DNA from: Gemella sp.
GTDB lineage: Bacteria; Bacillota; Bacilli; Staphylococcales; Gemellaceae
Direction: 5' to 3'
Length of the DNA stretch: 47,502 bases
Assembly: GCA_030529855.1 (NCBI GenBank)
Contig: JAUMWC010000014.1
Coordinates: 1-47,502 of the forward strand
Shown: piece by piece, positions 9,850 to 17,723 of the stretch
Position numbering within the stretch: position 1 is the first letter of the stretch
Layout of the letters: each line of letters begins with the position of its first letter
Position numbers and translations under genes: made by a program
The notes under the pieces: generated by a model
The model's database searches: none
What the model was told of the DNA's origin: nothing
What the model saw: the letters and a program-made list of their open reading frames with translations, nothing else

Positions 9850-10275
9850 ATGAATTTCTTATTCGTAGCCATTCCTGTTATAGTTGCAGTAGTTGGTATC
9901 ACATTCGTGATAGTGATGCTTGGTGATAGTAATAAACATGTCAAGAACATGGATACAGCTAGCCAATTAGAACTAGAAAGAAATAAAGAAGCTGCTCTTG
10001 AAGAAGTAAAAAAAATAAAAGCCCGTGGCTTTGTTCCAGAAGAATCTGTTGAAACTACAGAAGAAACTGAGATTGATTTAAATTCTAAGGTTAATACTCA
10101 GGCGGAAGAAATCGAGAAATTAAGAGCAGAATTAGAAGAATTGAAAAAAAATGCAAGAAATTCTGGAGTAGTTAATATTGTTTCGGAGAAAAAATCTATT
10201 ATTGAGTTTTCTAAAGAAAGTTTGGTAAGAGGTTTAGTAACAAAAGAGTACCTGCAGAAGAAGGATAGAAGGTGA
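9850..10275 (+). CDS. Small membrane-anchored coiled-coil protein in the flotillin operon
   Basis: 141 aa, not recognised. One N-terminal membrane span (FLFVAIPVIVAVVGITFVIVML) is followed by an acidic region and a coiled coil (~85-115). The C-terminus, IEFSKESLVRGLVTKEYLQKK, resembles that of the next gene (TFTKEQFVKDYIMAEILSK). It starts 11 bases after the floA stop and ends 4 bases before the next start, so it belongs to the operon. The position suggests that it may be a partner of FloA, inside the cell and tethered to the membrane. No function is known to me. Confidence 0.75.
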   Translation: MNFLFVAIPVIVAVVGITFVIVMLGDSNKHVKNMDTASQLELERNKEAALEEVKKIKARGFVPEESVETTEETEIDLNSKVNTQAEEIEKLRAELEELKKNARNSGVVNIVSEKKSIIEFSKESLVRGLVTKEYLQKKDRR

Positions 10276-10279
10276 TACT

Positions 10280-10579
10280 ATGTCTATATGGGGAGTGTTA
10301 GGTGTCTTATTTTTAATAATTCAGTTTGTATATGAGCGGTATGCGAAACAGAATGCTGATAAAGAAAGTGAAGATATTAAAGAGACTACATTAGACAGCG
10401 ATAGTGAAATTAAGGAAAATGTTTTACTTGAACAAACACCTATTGTTACTAAACAAGGAAGAAAAATACAGGATAGAGAAGCTGAAATTATAGGTGTTAA
10501 CAATACGTTTACTAAAGAGCAATTTGTTAAAGACTATATAATGGCAGAAATTTTATCTAAACCGAAAAGTAAAAAATAA
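10280..10579 (+). CDS. Second small membrane-anchored protein in the flotillin operon
   Basis: 99 aa, not recognised. A short N-terminal hydrophobic segment (WGVLGVLFLIIQFVY) is followed by a Lys/Glu-rich linker and the conserved-looking tail NTFTKEQFVKDYIMAEILSKP. This tail resembles that of the 141-aa upstream protein, so the two may share a docking site or be paralogs by their last ~25 residues. It is the last gene of the operon, followed immediately by a terminator. Confidence 0.72.
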   Translation: MSIWGVLGVLFLIIQFVYERYAKQNADKESEDIKETTLDSDSEIKENVLLEQTPIVTKQGRKIQDREAEIIGVNNTFTKEQFVKDYIMAEILSKPKSKK

Positions 10580-10620
10580 AATGGTACGAACTTCTTTTAA
10601 GGAGTTCGTATCATTTTTTG
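10580..10620 (+). terminator. Terminator of the NfeD-FloA operon
   Basis: A 15-bp stem (10580-10594 with 10601-10615, two G-U pairs) is followed by a T-run (ATTTTTTG). Confidence 0.88.
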
Positions 10621-10622
10621 TA

Positions 10623-10651
10623 TTGTCAACTTATAAATATAGTTATATAAT
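10623..10651 (+). promoter_or_regulatory. Promoter of pdp-deoC
   Basis: -35 TTGTCA (10623-10628), 17-bp spacer and -10 TATAAT (10646-10651), about 36 bases before the pdp start codon. No clear operator for a DeoR-type repressor is visible. Confidence 0.75.
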
Positions 10652-10687
10652 AGTAATATAGTTTATAAAAAATAATAAGGAGGAAAT

Positions 10688-11992
10688 ATGAGAGTAGTAG
10701 ATCTAATTGATAAAAAGAAAAATGGACAAAGTTTAACAAACGCAGAAATAGATTTTTTACTTGATGAGTATTTAGCGAATAATGTTCCTGATTATCAAAT
10801 GAGTGCATTTTTAATGTCAGTTTTCTTTAACGGTATGGCTGAAGAAGAATTAGCATATTTCACTTTGAAAATGAGAGATTCTGGAGATGTAATATCATTT
10901 CCTGATGTAGATAAATTCTTGGTAGATAAGCACTCTACTGGTGGAGTTGGAGACAAAGTAACAGTTATTTTAGGAGCTTTATTAGCTGCTTTAGGAATGG
11001 CAACAACAAAACTTTCTGGGAAAGGTTTAGGACACACTGGGGGAACTATTGACAAGTTTGAGTCTATAGAAAATTTTGAATTTTCTAACACTAGAGAAGA
11101 ATTGGTGAATATTGTTAATAAAACTGGAGTTGGAATTATGGGATATAGTGATAGTATAGTTCCACTTGATAAAAAGTTATATTCACTTCGTGATGTTACT
11201 GCAACTGTTAATAGCATACCTTTAATAGCAAGTAGTATTATGTCTAAAAAACTGGCTATCGAATCTAATATTATTATCTTAGACGTAAAGGTTGGTGACG
11301 GAGCCTTTATGAAAACTATAGACGAAGCTAGAGAATTATCTAGAACTATGGTTAATATAGGTAATAGTTTAGGAAGAAAAACAGTGGCTTTAATTACTAC
11401 TATGGAAGAACCACTAGGTAAAGAAGTAGGAAATAGTAATGAAATTATTGAAGGAATAGAAGCTCTAAAAGGACAATGGGCTGATGATGTTAAGGAAGTA
11501 GTATATTCTATAGCTTACTTAGCACTAAAAGAAAAAGGTGAAGTAACTACTTTTGAAGAAGCAAGTGCTCTGATTGATAAAGTTATCACAGATGGTTCTG
11601 CTTTAGCAATATTCAAAGAATTTGTTAAAGAAAGTGGTGGAAATCCTGAACTGGTAAATGACTACTCTTTATTAAGTGAACCTAAAAATAGTCTAGAAGT
11701 TAAGTCTACAACAACTGGATATGTAAGTCAGATTATGGCAGAAGAAATTGGAAAAGCTGCGATGATTATAGGAGCAGGTAGAGCTACTAAAGAAGATTTA
11801 ATTGATCATGCAGTAGGGGTAACTCTGCATAAAAAGGTTGGAGATTTTGTAGAAAAAGATGAAACTTTAGCAACTATTCACTACAATGATGAGAAAAATG
11901 TAGAGAAGAGTAAAGAAATGATTCTAGCTTCTTATGTAATTCAAGAAAATCAAGTAGAAGCTAAGAAAGTTGTATTAGAAATTATTGAGTAA
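10688..11992 (+). CDS. pdp: Pyrimidine-nucleoside phosphorylase
   Basis: 434 aa. It splits uridine, thymidine and deoxyuridine with phosphate into the base and (deoxy)ribose-1-phosphate. The phosphate-binding block DKHSTGGVGDK (~79-89) and the family signature region SGKGLGHTGGTIDKFES (~111-127) are present, as is KVGDGAFMKT. A biotinyl-like C-terminal domain ends with VTLHKKVGDFVEKDETL. The broad-specificity Firmicute type (Pdp) fits better than the enterobacterial DeoA. RBS AAGGAGG precedes the ATG. deoC follows after 13 bases, so both steps of deoxyribose salvage are in one operon. Confidence 0.93.
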   Translation: MRVVDLIDKKKNGQSLTNAEIDFLLDEYLANNVPDYQMSAFLMSVFFNGMAEEELAYFTLKMRDSGDVISFPDVDKFLVDKHSTGGVGDKVTVILGALLAALGMATTKLSGKGLGHTGGTIDKFESIENFEFSNTREELVNIVNKTGVGIMGYSDSIVPLDKKLYSLRDVTATVNSIPLIASSIMSKKLAIESNIIILDVKVGDGAFMKTIDEARELSRTMVNIGNSLGRKTVALITTMEEPLGKEVGNSNEIIEGIEALKGQWADDVKEVVYSIAYLALKEKGEVTTFEEASALIDKVITDGSALAIFKEFVKESGGNPELVNDYSLLSEPKNSLEVKSTTTGYVSQIMAEEIGKAAMIIGAGRATKEDLIDHAVGVTLHKKVGDFVEKDETLATIHYNDEKNVEKSKEMILASYVIQENQVEAKKVVLEIIE

Positions 11993-12005
11993 TTAGGAGA
12001 AAAAG

Positions 12006-12668
12006 ATGAAATTAAATAAATATATTGACCACACATTATTAAAAGCAACAGCAAGAAAAGAAGAAATAGAAACATTATGTAATGAAGCTAAAGAATATGA
12101 TTTCTTTAGTGTATGTGTAAATTCTTCATATGTTGAATTCTGTAAAGAACAATTAACAGGAACAGATGTTAAAGTTGCTGCAGTAGTAGGTTTCCCATTA
12201 GGAGCTATGAGCAAAGAAGCTAAGGTATTTGAAGCTAAAGATGCAATCGAAAAAGGTGCAAGTGAAATAGATATGGTATTAAATATTTCTAGATTACTTG
12301 ATGGAGATTATGAATATGTAGAGAATGAAATACGTGCGATAAAAGAAGCTATAGGTAACAATGTACTAAAAGTTATTTTAGAAAATTGCTATTTAGAAGA
12401 GAAAGATATTGTAAAAGCTTGTGAATTATCAGTTGCAGCAGGTGCTGATTTTGTTAAAACATCTACAGGATTTGGAACTGGTGGAGCTACTTTAGAAGAA
12501 GCTGAATTAATGAAAAAAGTAGTAGGAGATAATGCTAAAGTTAAAGCTAGTGGTGGAGTTCGTGATAAAGAAACAGCTCTAAAATATATTGAATTAGGTG
12601 TAGAAAGATTAGGAACTAGTTCAGGTATAGCTATAATGAAAGATGAAGTAAGTAACTCAGCTTACTAA
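12006..12668 (+). CDS. deoC: Deoxyribose-phosphate aldolase
   Basis: 220 aa. It splits 2-deoxyribose-5-phosphate into glyceraldehyde-3-phosphate and acetaldehyde. The Schiff-base lysine is in the FVKTSTGFGTGGATLE block, with the second key lysine in VKASGGVRD. The N-terminus (LNKYIDHTLLKATA) is typical. It lies directly after pdp and completes the conversion of deoxynucleosides to central metabolites; a phosphopentomutase is still needed and is not in the window. It is followed by a strong terminator. Confidence 0.95.
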   Translation: MKLNKYIDHTLLKATARKEEIETLCNEAKEYDFFSVCVNSSYVEFCKEQLTGTDVKVAAVVGFPLGAMSKEAKVFEAKDAIEKGASEIDMVLNISRLLDGDYEYVENEIRAIKEAIGNNVLKVILENCYLEEKDIVKACELSVAAGADFVKTSTGFGTGGATLEEAELMKKVVGDNAKVKASGGVRDKETALKYIELGVERLGTSSGIAIMKDEVSNSAY

Positions 12669-12682
12669 TAAAATATTCATGG

Positions 12683-12729
12683 AAATAAACATTTACTCTG
12701 GTTTCAGAGTAAATGTTTATTTAAATTTT
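12683..12729 (+). terminator. Terminator of pdp-deoC
   Basis: A perfect 18-bp stem (12683-12700 with 12705-12722) with loop GTTT is followed by AAATTTT. Confidence 0.9.
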
Positions 12730-12796
12730 GGTAAATTTACTAGTAGTAGTGTATAATAAGTAATGATTTTATTAATAAAGAATGGAGAACAAAAGT

Positions 12797-14128
12797 ATGT
12801 TATCTAAATCGTTTGAACAATTTAAGTTTAAAGATTTTGTAAATGAAGCAATAATAGATTTAAAATTTAAGAATCCAACTAAGATTCAAGAGAGAGTATT
12901 TTCACCTGTACTTAAAGGTAGAAATGTAGTGGCTAAATCTGAAACAGGAAGTGGAAAGAGTCACTCTTTTCTACTACCTATTTTTAGTAAAATAGATTCA
13001 GAAGTGAATAAAGTACAAGCAATAATCATGGCTCCAACAAGAGAGCTGTCTCGTCAGTTATATGAAATGGCTAATCATATCGCAGAATTCCACGAAAGTG
13101 AATTAAAAATAGGTCTGTTTATTGGTGGTCAAGACTTACAAAGAGATAAAGAAAAAGTAGTTAATGCACCACACATTATTATAGGGACACCTACACGTAT
13201 TTTAGAATTAGATAAATCTAGTTCTTTAAATATTAAAGATGTTGAGACTATAGTAGTTGATGAGTGTGATATGATGATTGACTTAGGATTTATGGAAGAT
13301 ATCGACAAAATTGCAAGACGTTCATCAGAAACTTCACAATTCTTAGTATTTTCTGCGACAATTCCTACTCAAATGTCACACTTCTTAAAAAAATATGTTA
13401 AAAATCCACAATATATTGAAGTTGATAATGCCAATAAAGGAAAGATTACATATTCGTTATTACATATTAAGAGCTCTAATAGATTAGAAAAATTACACGA
13501 TGTTACACAAGTTATAAATCCATATTTAGCGATTATTTTTGCTAATAAAAAGACTGAAGTTGAAGAAGTAAGTTCATATTTAATTAGCAAAGGTCTTAAT
13601 GTGGGGGTAATTCACGGAGATTTAACTCCACGTGAGCGTAAACAAATGCAAAAACGAATTGCTAACCTAGATTTCACTTATATAGTAGCTAGTGATTTAA
13701 TGAGTCGTGGAATCGATATTGAAGGTGTAAGTCATATAATTAACTATAATATTCCAAGTGACTTAGATTTCTTTGTACATAGAGCTGGAAGAACTGCACG
13801 TGCTGGTTTAGATGGAGATTGTATTACGATCTTTGATAATAAAGATGAAGAAAAATTACAACTTCTTGAAGCTAGAGGAATTAAGTTCGAGCACGTTGAT
13901 ATAAAAAATGGTGAGTTTGTTGAAATAAAAGATAGAAACAAACGTAATAATAGGGAAAAAGTGGTTGCTGATCATAATTTAACAGAAAAATTAAAATCTA
14001 AAGTTAAATCAAGCAACAAAGTAAAACCTGGATATAAGAAAAAACATAAATATAAAATGGATAAACTTAAGCAAAAAGAAAGAAGAAAATTTGCTAAACG
14101 TCAAAATAGAGCTAATAGATCGAAATAA
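12797..14128 (+). CDS. cshB: DEAD-box RNA helicase (CshB-like)
   Basis: 443 aa. An ATP-dependent RNA helicase, likely in ribosome assembly or cold growth. Motifs in order: Q motif (KNPTKIQERVF), I (AKSETGSGKS), Ia (APTRELSRQL), II (VDECDMM, so DECD rather than DEAD), III (SAT), and VI (HRAGRTARAG). The C-terminus is a basic tail rich in Lys and Arg that probably binds RNA. I prefer ATG 12797 (MLSKSFEQF) over the ATG at 12782, because GGAG (12784-12787) is 9 bases before 12797 and nothing resembling an RBS precedes 12782. A promoter with -10 TATAAT is at 12752-12757. The gene symbol is by analogy only. Confidence 0.85.
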   Translation: MLSKSFEQFKFKDFVNEAIIDLKFKNPTKIQERVFSPVLKGRNVVAKSETGSGKSHSFLLPIFSKIDSEVNKVQAIIMAPTRELSRQLYEMANHIAEFHESELKIGLFIGGQDLQRDKEKVVNAPHIIIGTPTRILELDKSSSLNIKDVETIVVDECDMMIDLGFMEDIDKIARRSSETSQFLVFSATIPTQMSHFLKKYVKNPQYIEVDNANKGKITYSLLHIKSSNRLEKLHDVTQVINPYLAIIFANKKTEVEEVSSYLISKGLNVGVIHGDLTPRERKQMQKRIANLDFTYIVASDLMSRGIDIEGVSHIINYNIPSDLDFFVHRAGRTARAGLDGDCITIFDNKDEEKLQLLEARGIKFEHVDIKNGEFVEIKDRNKRNNREKVVADHNLTEKLKSKVKSSNKVKPGYKKKHKYKMDKLKQKERRKFAKRQNRANRSK

Positions 14129-14157
14129 CTTTTTAATTATGAAAGAGGGTAATAATT

Positions 14158-15078
14158 ATGCTAAATGGAATATTACCAGTTTATAAAGATAGAGGAATGA
14201 CTAGTCATGATGTAGTATTTAAACTAAGAAAAATGCTACAGATGAAAAAAATTGGTCACTCTGGAACATTAGACCCTGATGTGGATGGAGTTTTGTTAAT
14301 ACTTTTAGGTTCAGCTACTAAAGTTAGTGATTATGCGATGGATCTTGGGAAATCATATAAGGCAGAAGTTTGTTTAGGAATGAAAACTACAACTGAGGAT
14401 ATTAGTGGGGAAATTCTAGAAGAGATTGATGTAGATAATATACCTATAGATAAGATTAAAGAAGTATGTTCTCAATTAGTAGGAAGAATAACTCAAATTC
14501 CCCCTATATATTCTGCTGTAAAAGTTAATGGTAAAAAATTGTATGAATATGCAAGAAGTGGTAACTTTGATGTAGAGCGTCCAAGTAGAGTTGTAGATAT
14601 CTATAGTATAAAAGTAGATGAAAATAGTATTATTCATAAGGATAATAAATTGTATTTTACAATTGATGTACATTGCGGAAAAGGAACGTATATTAGAACT
14701 ATAGCTACTCAAATAGGGGAAATGTTAGGTTTACCTAGCTGTATGAGTAGACTAACTAGAACAAGTAGTGGAAAAATAAGATCCGAAAACTGCTATACTT
14801 TAGAACAAATTGGCAATATGTCAGAAATAGAGAGAGAAAGTATCTTGCTGAGAAAGGAATTTGCATTAGAAGCCTATGAATTTTATGAACTTCCTAAGCA
14901 CAGGGCTAAACAAGTAATGAATGGTTTAAGATTTAGAAAAGACCAATTTTCAGATCTTGATTTTACTAATGAAATAGTATTTACTTTCGAGCAAGAGGCG
15001 ATAGCTGTATATTATTTAAAAAATAAAGATGATGATTTATTGTCTGTGAAAACAACTTTTCCTAAAGAAATAGTATAG
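14158..15078 (+). CDS. truB: tRNA pseudouridine-55 synthase
   Basis: 306 aa. It makes pseudouridine 55 in the T-loop of tRNAs. The catalytic block is GHSGTLDPDVDGVL (~38-51), where the Asp in LDP is the nucleophile. The later conserved block CGKGTYIRTIATQIG is also intact. A C-terminal domain of ~80 residues follows, as in Firmicute TruB. It precedes ribF by 15 bases, the classic truB-ribF-rpsO order. The start ATG follows AAAGAGGG. Confidence 0.94.
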   Translation: MLNGILPVYKDRGMTSHDVVFKLRKMLQMKKIGHSGTLDPDVDGVLLILLGSATKVSDYAMDLGKSYKAEVCLGMKTTTEDISGEILEEIDVDNIPIDKIKEVCSQLVGRITQIPPIYSAVKVNGKKLYEYARSGNFDVERPSRVVDIYSIKVDENSIIHKDNKLYFTIDVHCGKGTYIRTIATQIGEMLGLPSCMSRLTRTSSGKIRSENCYTLEQIGNMSEIERESILLRKEFALEAYEFYELPKHRAKQVMNGLRFRKDQFSDLDFTNEIVFTFEQEAIAVYYLKNKDDDLLSVKTTFPKEIV

Positions 15079-15093
15079 AAAGGAACTGGAGTT

Positions 15094-16044
15094 ATGAATG
15101 TTTTTGATATAGAAGATATTAATGAGATACAGGCGGACGATATCAATAGGGTAGTAGCTCTAGGTTTTTTTGATGGTCTTCACAGAGGTCATAAGGAAAT
15201 AATAAGTAGAGCAGTTGCGTACGCTAAAAAACAAGGCTTGAAGTCTTGTTTAATAACATTCGATATTAGTCCTAAGGAATTTTTTTCTAAAGAGAAAGTA
15301 AAACTACTGACTCCTAGAAAACAAAAGTTATCTATATTAAAAGATTTAGGTATTGATGAAGTCTATGTTATAAAATTTAATGATAAACTAAGTAAATTTT
15401 CTAGAGAAGAATTTATAGATAATGTATTATTAAAATTAAATATAAAATCTGCGTTTTGCGGAGAAGATTATTTATTTGGACATATGGGGAAAGGTACACC
15501 AACTTTTATTGAAGAATATACTAAAAATATAATTGAAGTAAATGTAGTAAACTTAATTAAAGCTGAAGATGATTTTAAAGTTTCTTCAAGTACTTTAAGA
15601 AATTTAATATATGATGGAAAAGTATCGGAATATAAAGAAAAATCAGGGAATTATTATAAAATTTCTGGTCATGTAATAAAAGGAAAACAACTGGGAAGAA
15701 CAATTTCTTTTCCGACAGCAAATTTAGAACTTGAAGAAGAATATGTTGTTCCAAAACAATTAGGTGTATATATTACGAAACTTAAAATAGGTGAGAACTA
15801 TTATAAAGGGATAACTAATATAGGAAAGAATCCAACAGTGTCTGACACAGAACATGTTAATATAGAAACACATATTCTAAATTTTGATAAAGATATTTAC
15901 GGAGAAAGAATAGAGTTAACTTTTTATGAGTATATAAGAAGTGAGAAAAAATTTTCCGGTTTAACAGAGTTGAAAGAACAATTAAAGAATGATAAAGAAA
16001 TAGCAGAAATGTATGATATTAATTTATCTATTGAAATTAATTAA
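15094..16044 (+). CDS. ribF: Bifunctional riboflavin kinase / FAD synthetase
   Basis: 316 aa. It phosphorylates riboflavin to FMN and adenylates FMN to FAD. The N-terminal adenylyltransferase has the nucleotidyl transferase motif GFFDGLHRGHKEII (~24-37) and the SSSTLRNLI block. The C-terminal kinase has GRTISFPTANLE (~204-215) with the Thr-Asn pair used for flavin and Mg-ATP binding. The length is normal. The promoter of rpsO lies inside its last codons (16031-16059). Confidence 0.94.
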   Translation: MNVFDIEDINEIQADDINRVVALGFFDGLHRGHKEIISRAVAYAKKQGLKSCLITFDISPKEFFSKEKVKLLTPRKQKLSILKDLGIDEVYVIKFNDKLSKFSREEFIDNVLLKLNIKSAFCGEDYLFGHMGKGTPTFIEEYTKNIIEVNVVNLIKAEDDFKVSSSTLRNLIYDGKVSEYKEKSGNYYKISGHVIKGKQLGRTISFPTANLELEEEYVVPKQLGVYITKLKIGENYYKGITNIGKNPTVSDTEHVNIETHILNFDKDIYGERIELTFYEYIRSEKKFSGLTELKEQLKNDKEIAEMYDINLSIEIN

Positions 16045-16103
16045 GAATTAATATATAATAATAATGTCCTTATTCTTGGTGTAGAAACTCTCCGGTTTTA
16101 CAC
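16031..16103 (+). promoter_or_regulatory. rpsO promoter and structured leader
   Basis: Promoter: -35 TTGAAA (16031-16036), 17-bp spacer, -10 TATAAT (16054-16059), overlapping the end of ribF. The leader folds a stem: GTGTAGAAAC (16079-16088) with GTTTTACAC (16095-16103), one bulged G, loop TCTCCG. S15 represses its own mRNA through leader structures in many bacteria. I infer a similar role here without matching a known class. Confidence 0.6.
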
Positions 16104-16142
16104 TCAGATTAATGGATGAAAAAACATTTATGGAGGTGCCAC

Positions 16143-16415
16143 ATGGCAGCAATTAGTCAAGAAAGAAAAAACGAAATTATCGCTCAATACCGTACTCACG
16201 AGTCTGATACAGGATCTCCAGAAGTACAAATCGCAGTTTTAACAGCTGAAATCGAAGCTTTAACTGCTCACTTAAACACACACAAGAAAGATCACGCTGG
16301 AAGACGTGGATTACTAAAAAAAGTTTTCCGTCGTCGTCACTTATTAGATTACCTAATTAGAAAAGACATCCAAAGATACCGTGAATTAATCAAGTCTCTA
16401 GGATTAAGAAGATAA
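16143..16415 (+). CDS. rpsO: 30S ribosomal protein S15
   Basis: 90 aa ([13 protein letters not shown]...). It binds 16S rRNA in the platform and is an early assembly protein. The conserved [15 protein letters not shown] and [18 protein letters not shown] blocks are present. The start is ATG 16143, preceded by GGAGGTG (16132-16138). An in-frame ATG at 16116 would add nine residues not found in S15 and lacks an RBS. The codon choice differs from the neighbours (more C-ending codons), as usual for a highly expressed gene. Confidence 0.97.
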   Translation: MAAISQERKNEIIAQYRTHESDTGSPEVQIAVLTAEIEALTAHLNTHKKDHAGRRGLLKKVFRRRHLLDYLIRKDIQRYRELIKSLGLRR

Positions 16416-16424
16416 TTTTTAATT

Positions 16425-16461
16425 GTTGTAGAAGACGTAAAAATCTTCTACAACTTTTTTT
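16425..16461 (+). terminator. rpsO terminator
   Basis: An 11-bp perfect stem (16425-16435 with 16444-16454) followed by seven T. Confidence 0.93.
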
Positions 16462-16470
16462 GAAAAAGTA

Positions 16471-16499
16471 TTGACAAGAAATGAAAAATGTTATATACT
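16471..16499 (+). promoter_or_regulatory. Promoter of tRNA-Arg
   Basis: Consensus -35 TTGACA (16471-16476), 17-bp spacer and -10 TATACT (16494-16499), ending 34 bases before the mature tRNA. Confidence 0.85.
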
Positions 16500-16533
16500 A
16501 ATAAAGTACTTGAGAGTACAGCTTATTTATTAA

Positions 16534-16607
<74 letters not shown>

Positions 16608-16612
16608 TCAGA

Positions 16613-16644
16613 AACCAAGAGATGATTCTCTTGGTTATTTTTTT
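16613..16644 (+). terminator. Terminator of tRNA-Arg
   Basis: A 10-bp perfect stem (AACCAAGAGA, 16613-16622, with TCTCTTGGTT, 16627-16636), followed by a seven-T run. Confidence 0.92.
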
Positions 16645-16671
16645 AAACAAAAGCTAAAATAGGAGATAGAT

Positions 16672-17634
16672 ATGGGAAAAGGTAATATATTAGGGATAGC
16701 TGTATCAGCACTATCTGTTTTGGTAATAGGTGGTTCGGTTTATTATTATAACGCTAATGTATCGAAATCTAGTGAAAAAATACAACAAACTACTGTAACA
16801 ACTACCACAGTAACAACAGAAAAGAAACTTGTATTGAATAAAGAGAATGTTAAAATTTCTACAGAAGTGAAAGATGAGAAGACTGCAGTTGTAACGATAG
16901 AAAACATTGCAGACAGAAATCTTGTTGATGTAGTAGTTGAAGGTACTTTTAAAGAAGGAAAAATTGCAGAAGTATTGATTCCAACTTTAAATAAAGGTGA
17001 TAAAAAGAAAATTGAACTGCCTTTAGATAATAAATTAAACGCTGTATCTATAAAAGAAAATCCAGAATTAACAGGGAATTTTAGAATGGTAGAGAGAGCG
17101 GAATTTACGGTGGCAGAAAATAAAGGGGAAATTCTTGTATCTACTCTGAAAGCTCAAGAGAAATCATTCTACATAGAAAAAATTAAATCTAGTACATTAG
17201 AACAAAGTACGAAAGATGATTTGATTAAAAAGGTAGAGAAATCAAATGATATTTTTGAGATAGAGAAATTATTAAAAGAAAATAAAATTATTGAAGAGTT
17301 AGCTTTATCTAGTGAGCATGTTGTGTTTAAAGATGGAGAGAGTGAAATGAAATTAGAAAGTAATTCTGTGAATGAGGAAACTACTACGTCTACTACAACT
17401 CAATCAACATCAAGTTCAACTTCTTCAGTTAGCGCTATGACAACAGGAGTAATTAGACAACCAGTTGTACAGTCAACTACATCTCAAGTGTATGGATACA
17501 TTCCGCAACAGACTACTAGAAGAATAACGACTCAAGCACCAGTTAGAACTACAGCCGTTACTACAGCAGCGGCTCCGACTACAGTAACAGTTCCAACTAC
17601 AGGAGCTACAGAAGGTGTAGTAGCAGGTGGATAA
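16672..17634 (+). CDS. Membrane-anchored protein with threonine-rich tail
   Basis: 320 aa, not recognised. The N-terminus has one hydrophobic span (ILGIAVSALSVLVIGGSVYYY, ~6-26), likely an uncleaved signal anchor with the bulk outside the cell. Residues ~50-130 look like a beta-rich, Ig-like or DUF4352-like fold (AVVTIENIADRNLVDVVVEG). A helical part follows (~150-205). The last ~90 residues are extremely rich in Thr, Ser and Val with alternating TT pairs, typical of an extended wall-spanning region. There is no LPXTG and no lipobox Cys. It has its own terminator and stands alone between tRNA-Arg and uvrA. Confidence 0.7.
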   Translation: MGKGNILGIAVSALSVLVIGGSVYYYNANVSKSSEKIQQTTVTTTTVTTEKKLVLNKENVKISTEVKDEKTAVVTIENIADRNLVDVVVEGTFKEGKIAEVLIPTLNKGDKKKIELPLDNKLNAVSIKENPELTGNFRMVERAEFTVAENKGEILVSTLKAQEKSFYIEKIKSSTLEQSTKDDLIKKVEKSNDIFEIEKLLKENKIIEELALSSEHVVFKDGESEMKLESNSVNEETTTSTTTQSTSSSTSSVSAMTTGVIRQPVVQSTTSQVYGYIPQQTTRRITTQAPVRTTAVTTAAAPTTVTVPTTGATEGVVAGG

Positions 17635-17668
17635 TAGCCTTAAATAAGCAAATATAATACGCAAATAG

Positions 17669-17693
17669 AGCACGATTTTTATCGTGCTTTTTT
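17669..17693 (+). terminator. Terminator before uvrA
   Basis: The stem AGCACGAT (17669-17676) pairs with ATCGTGCT (17681-17688), followed by a T-run. Confidence 0.88.
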
Positions 17694-17723
17694 ACTATAA
17701 TTATTAATATATATGGAGAAATT

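Noticed and set aside
17473-17673. A Cys/Ser-rich minus-strand frame opposite the Thr-rich protein
   Set aside because: Antisense of Thr/Ala codon repeats yields Ser/Cys/Arg-rich frames; there is no start signal.
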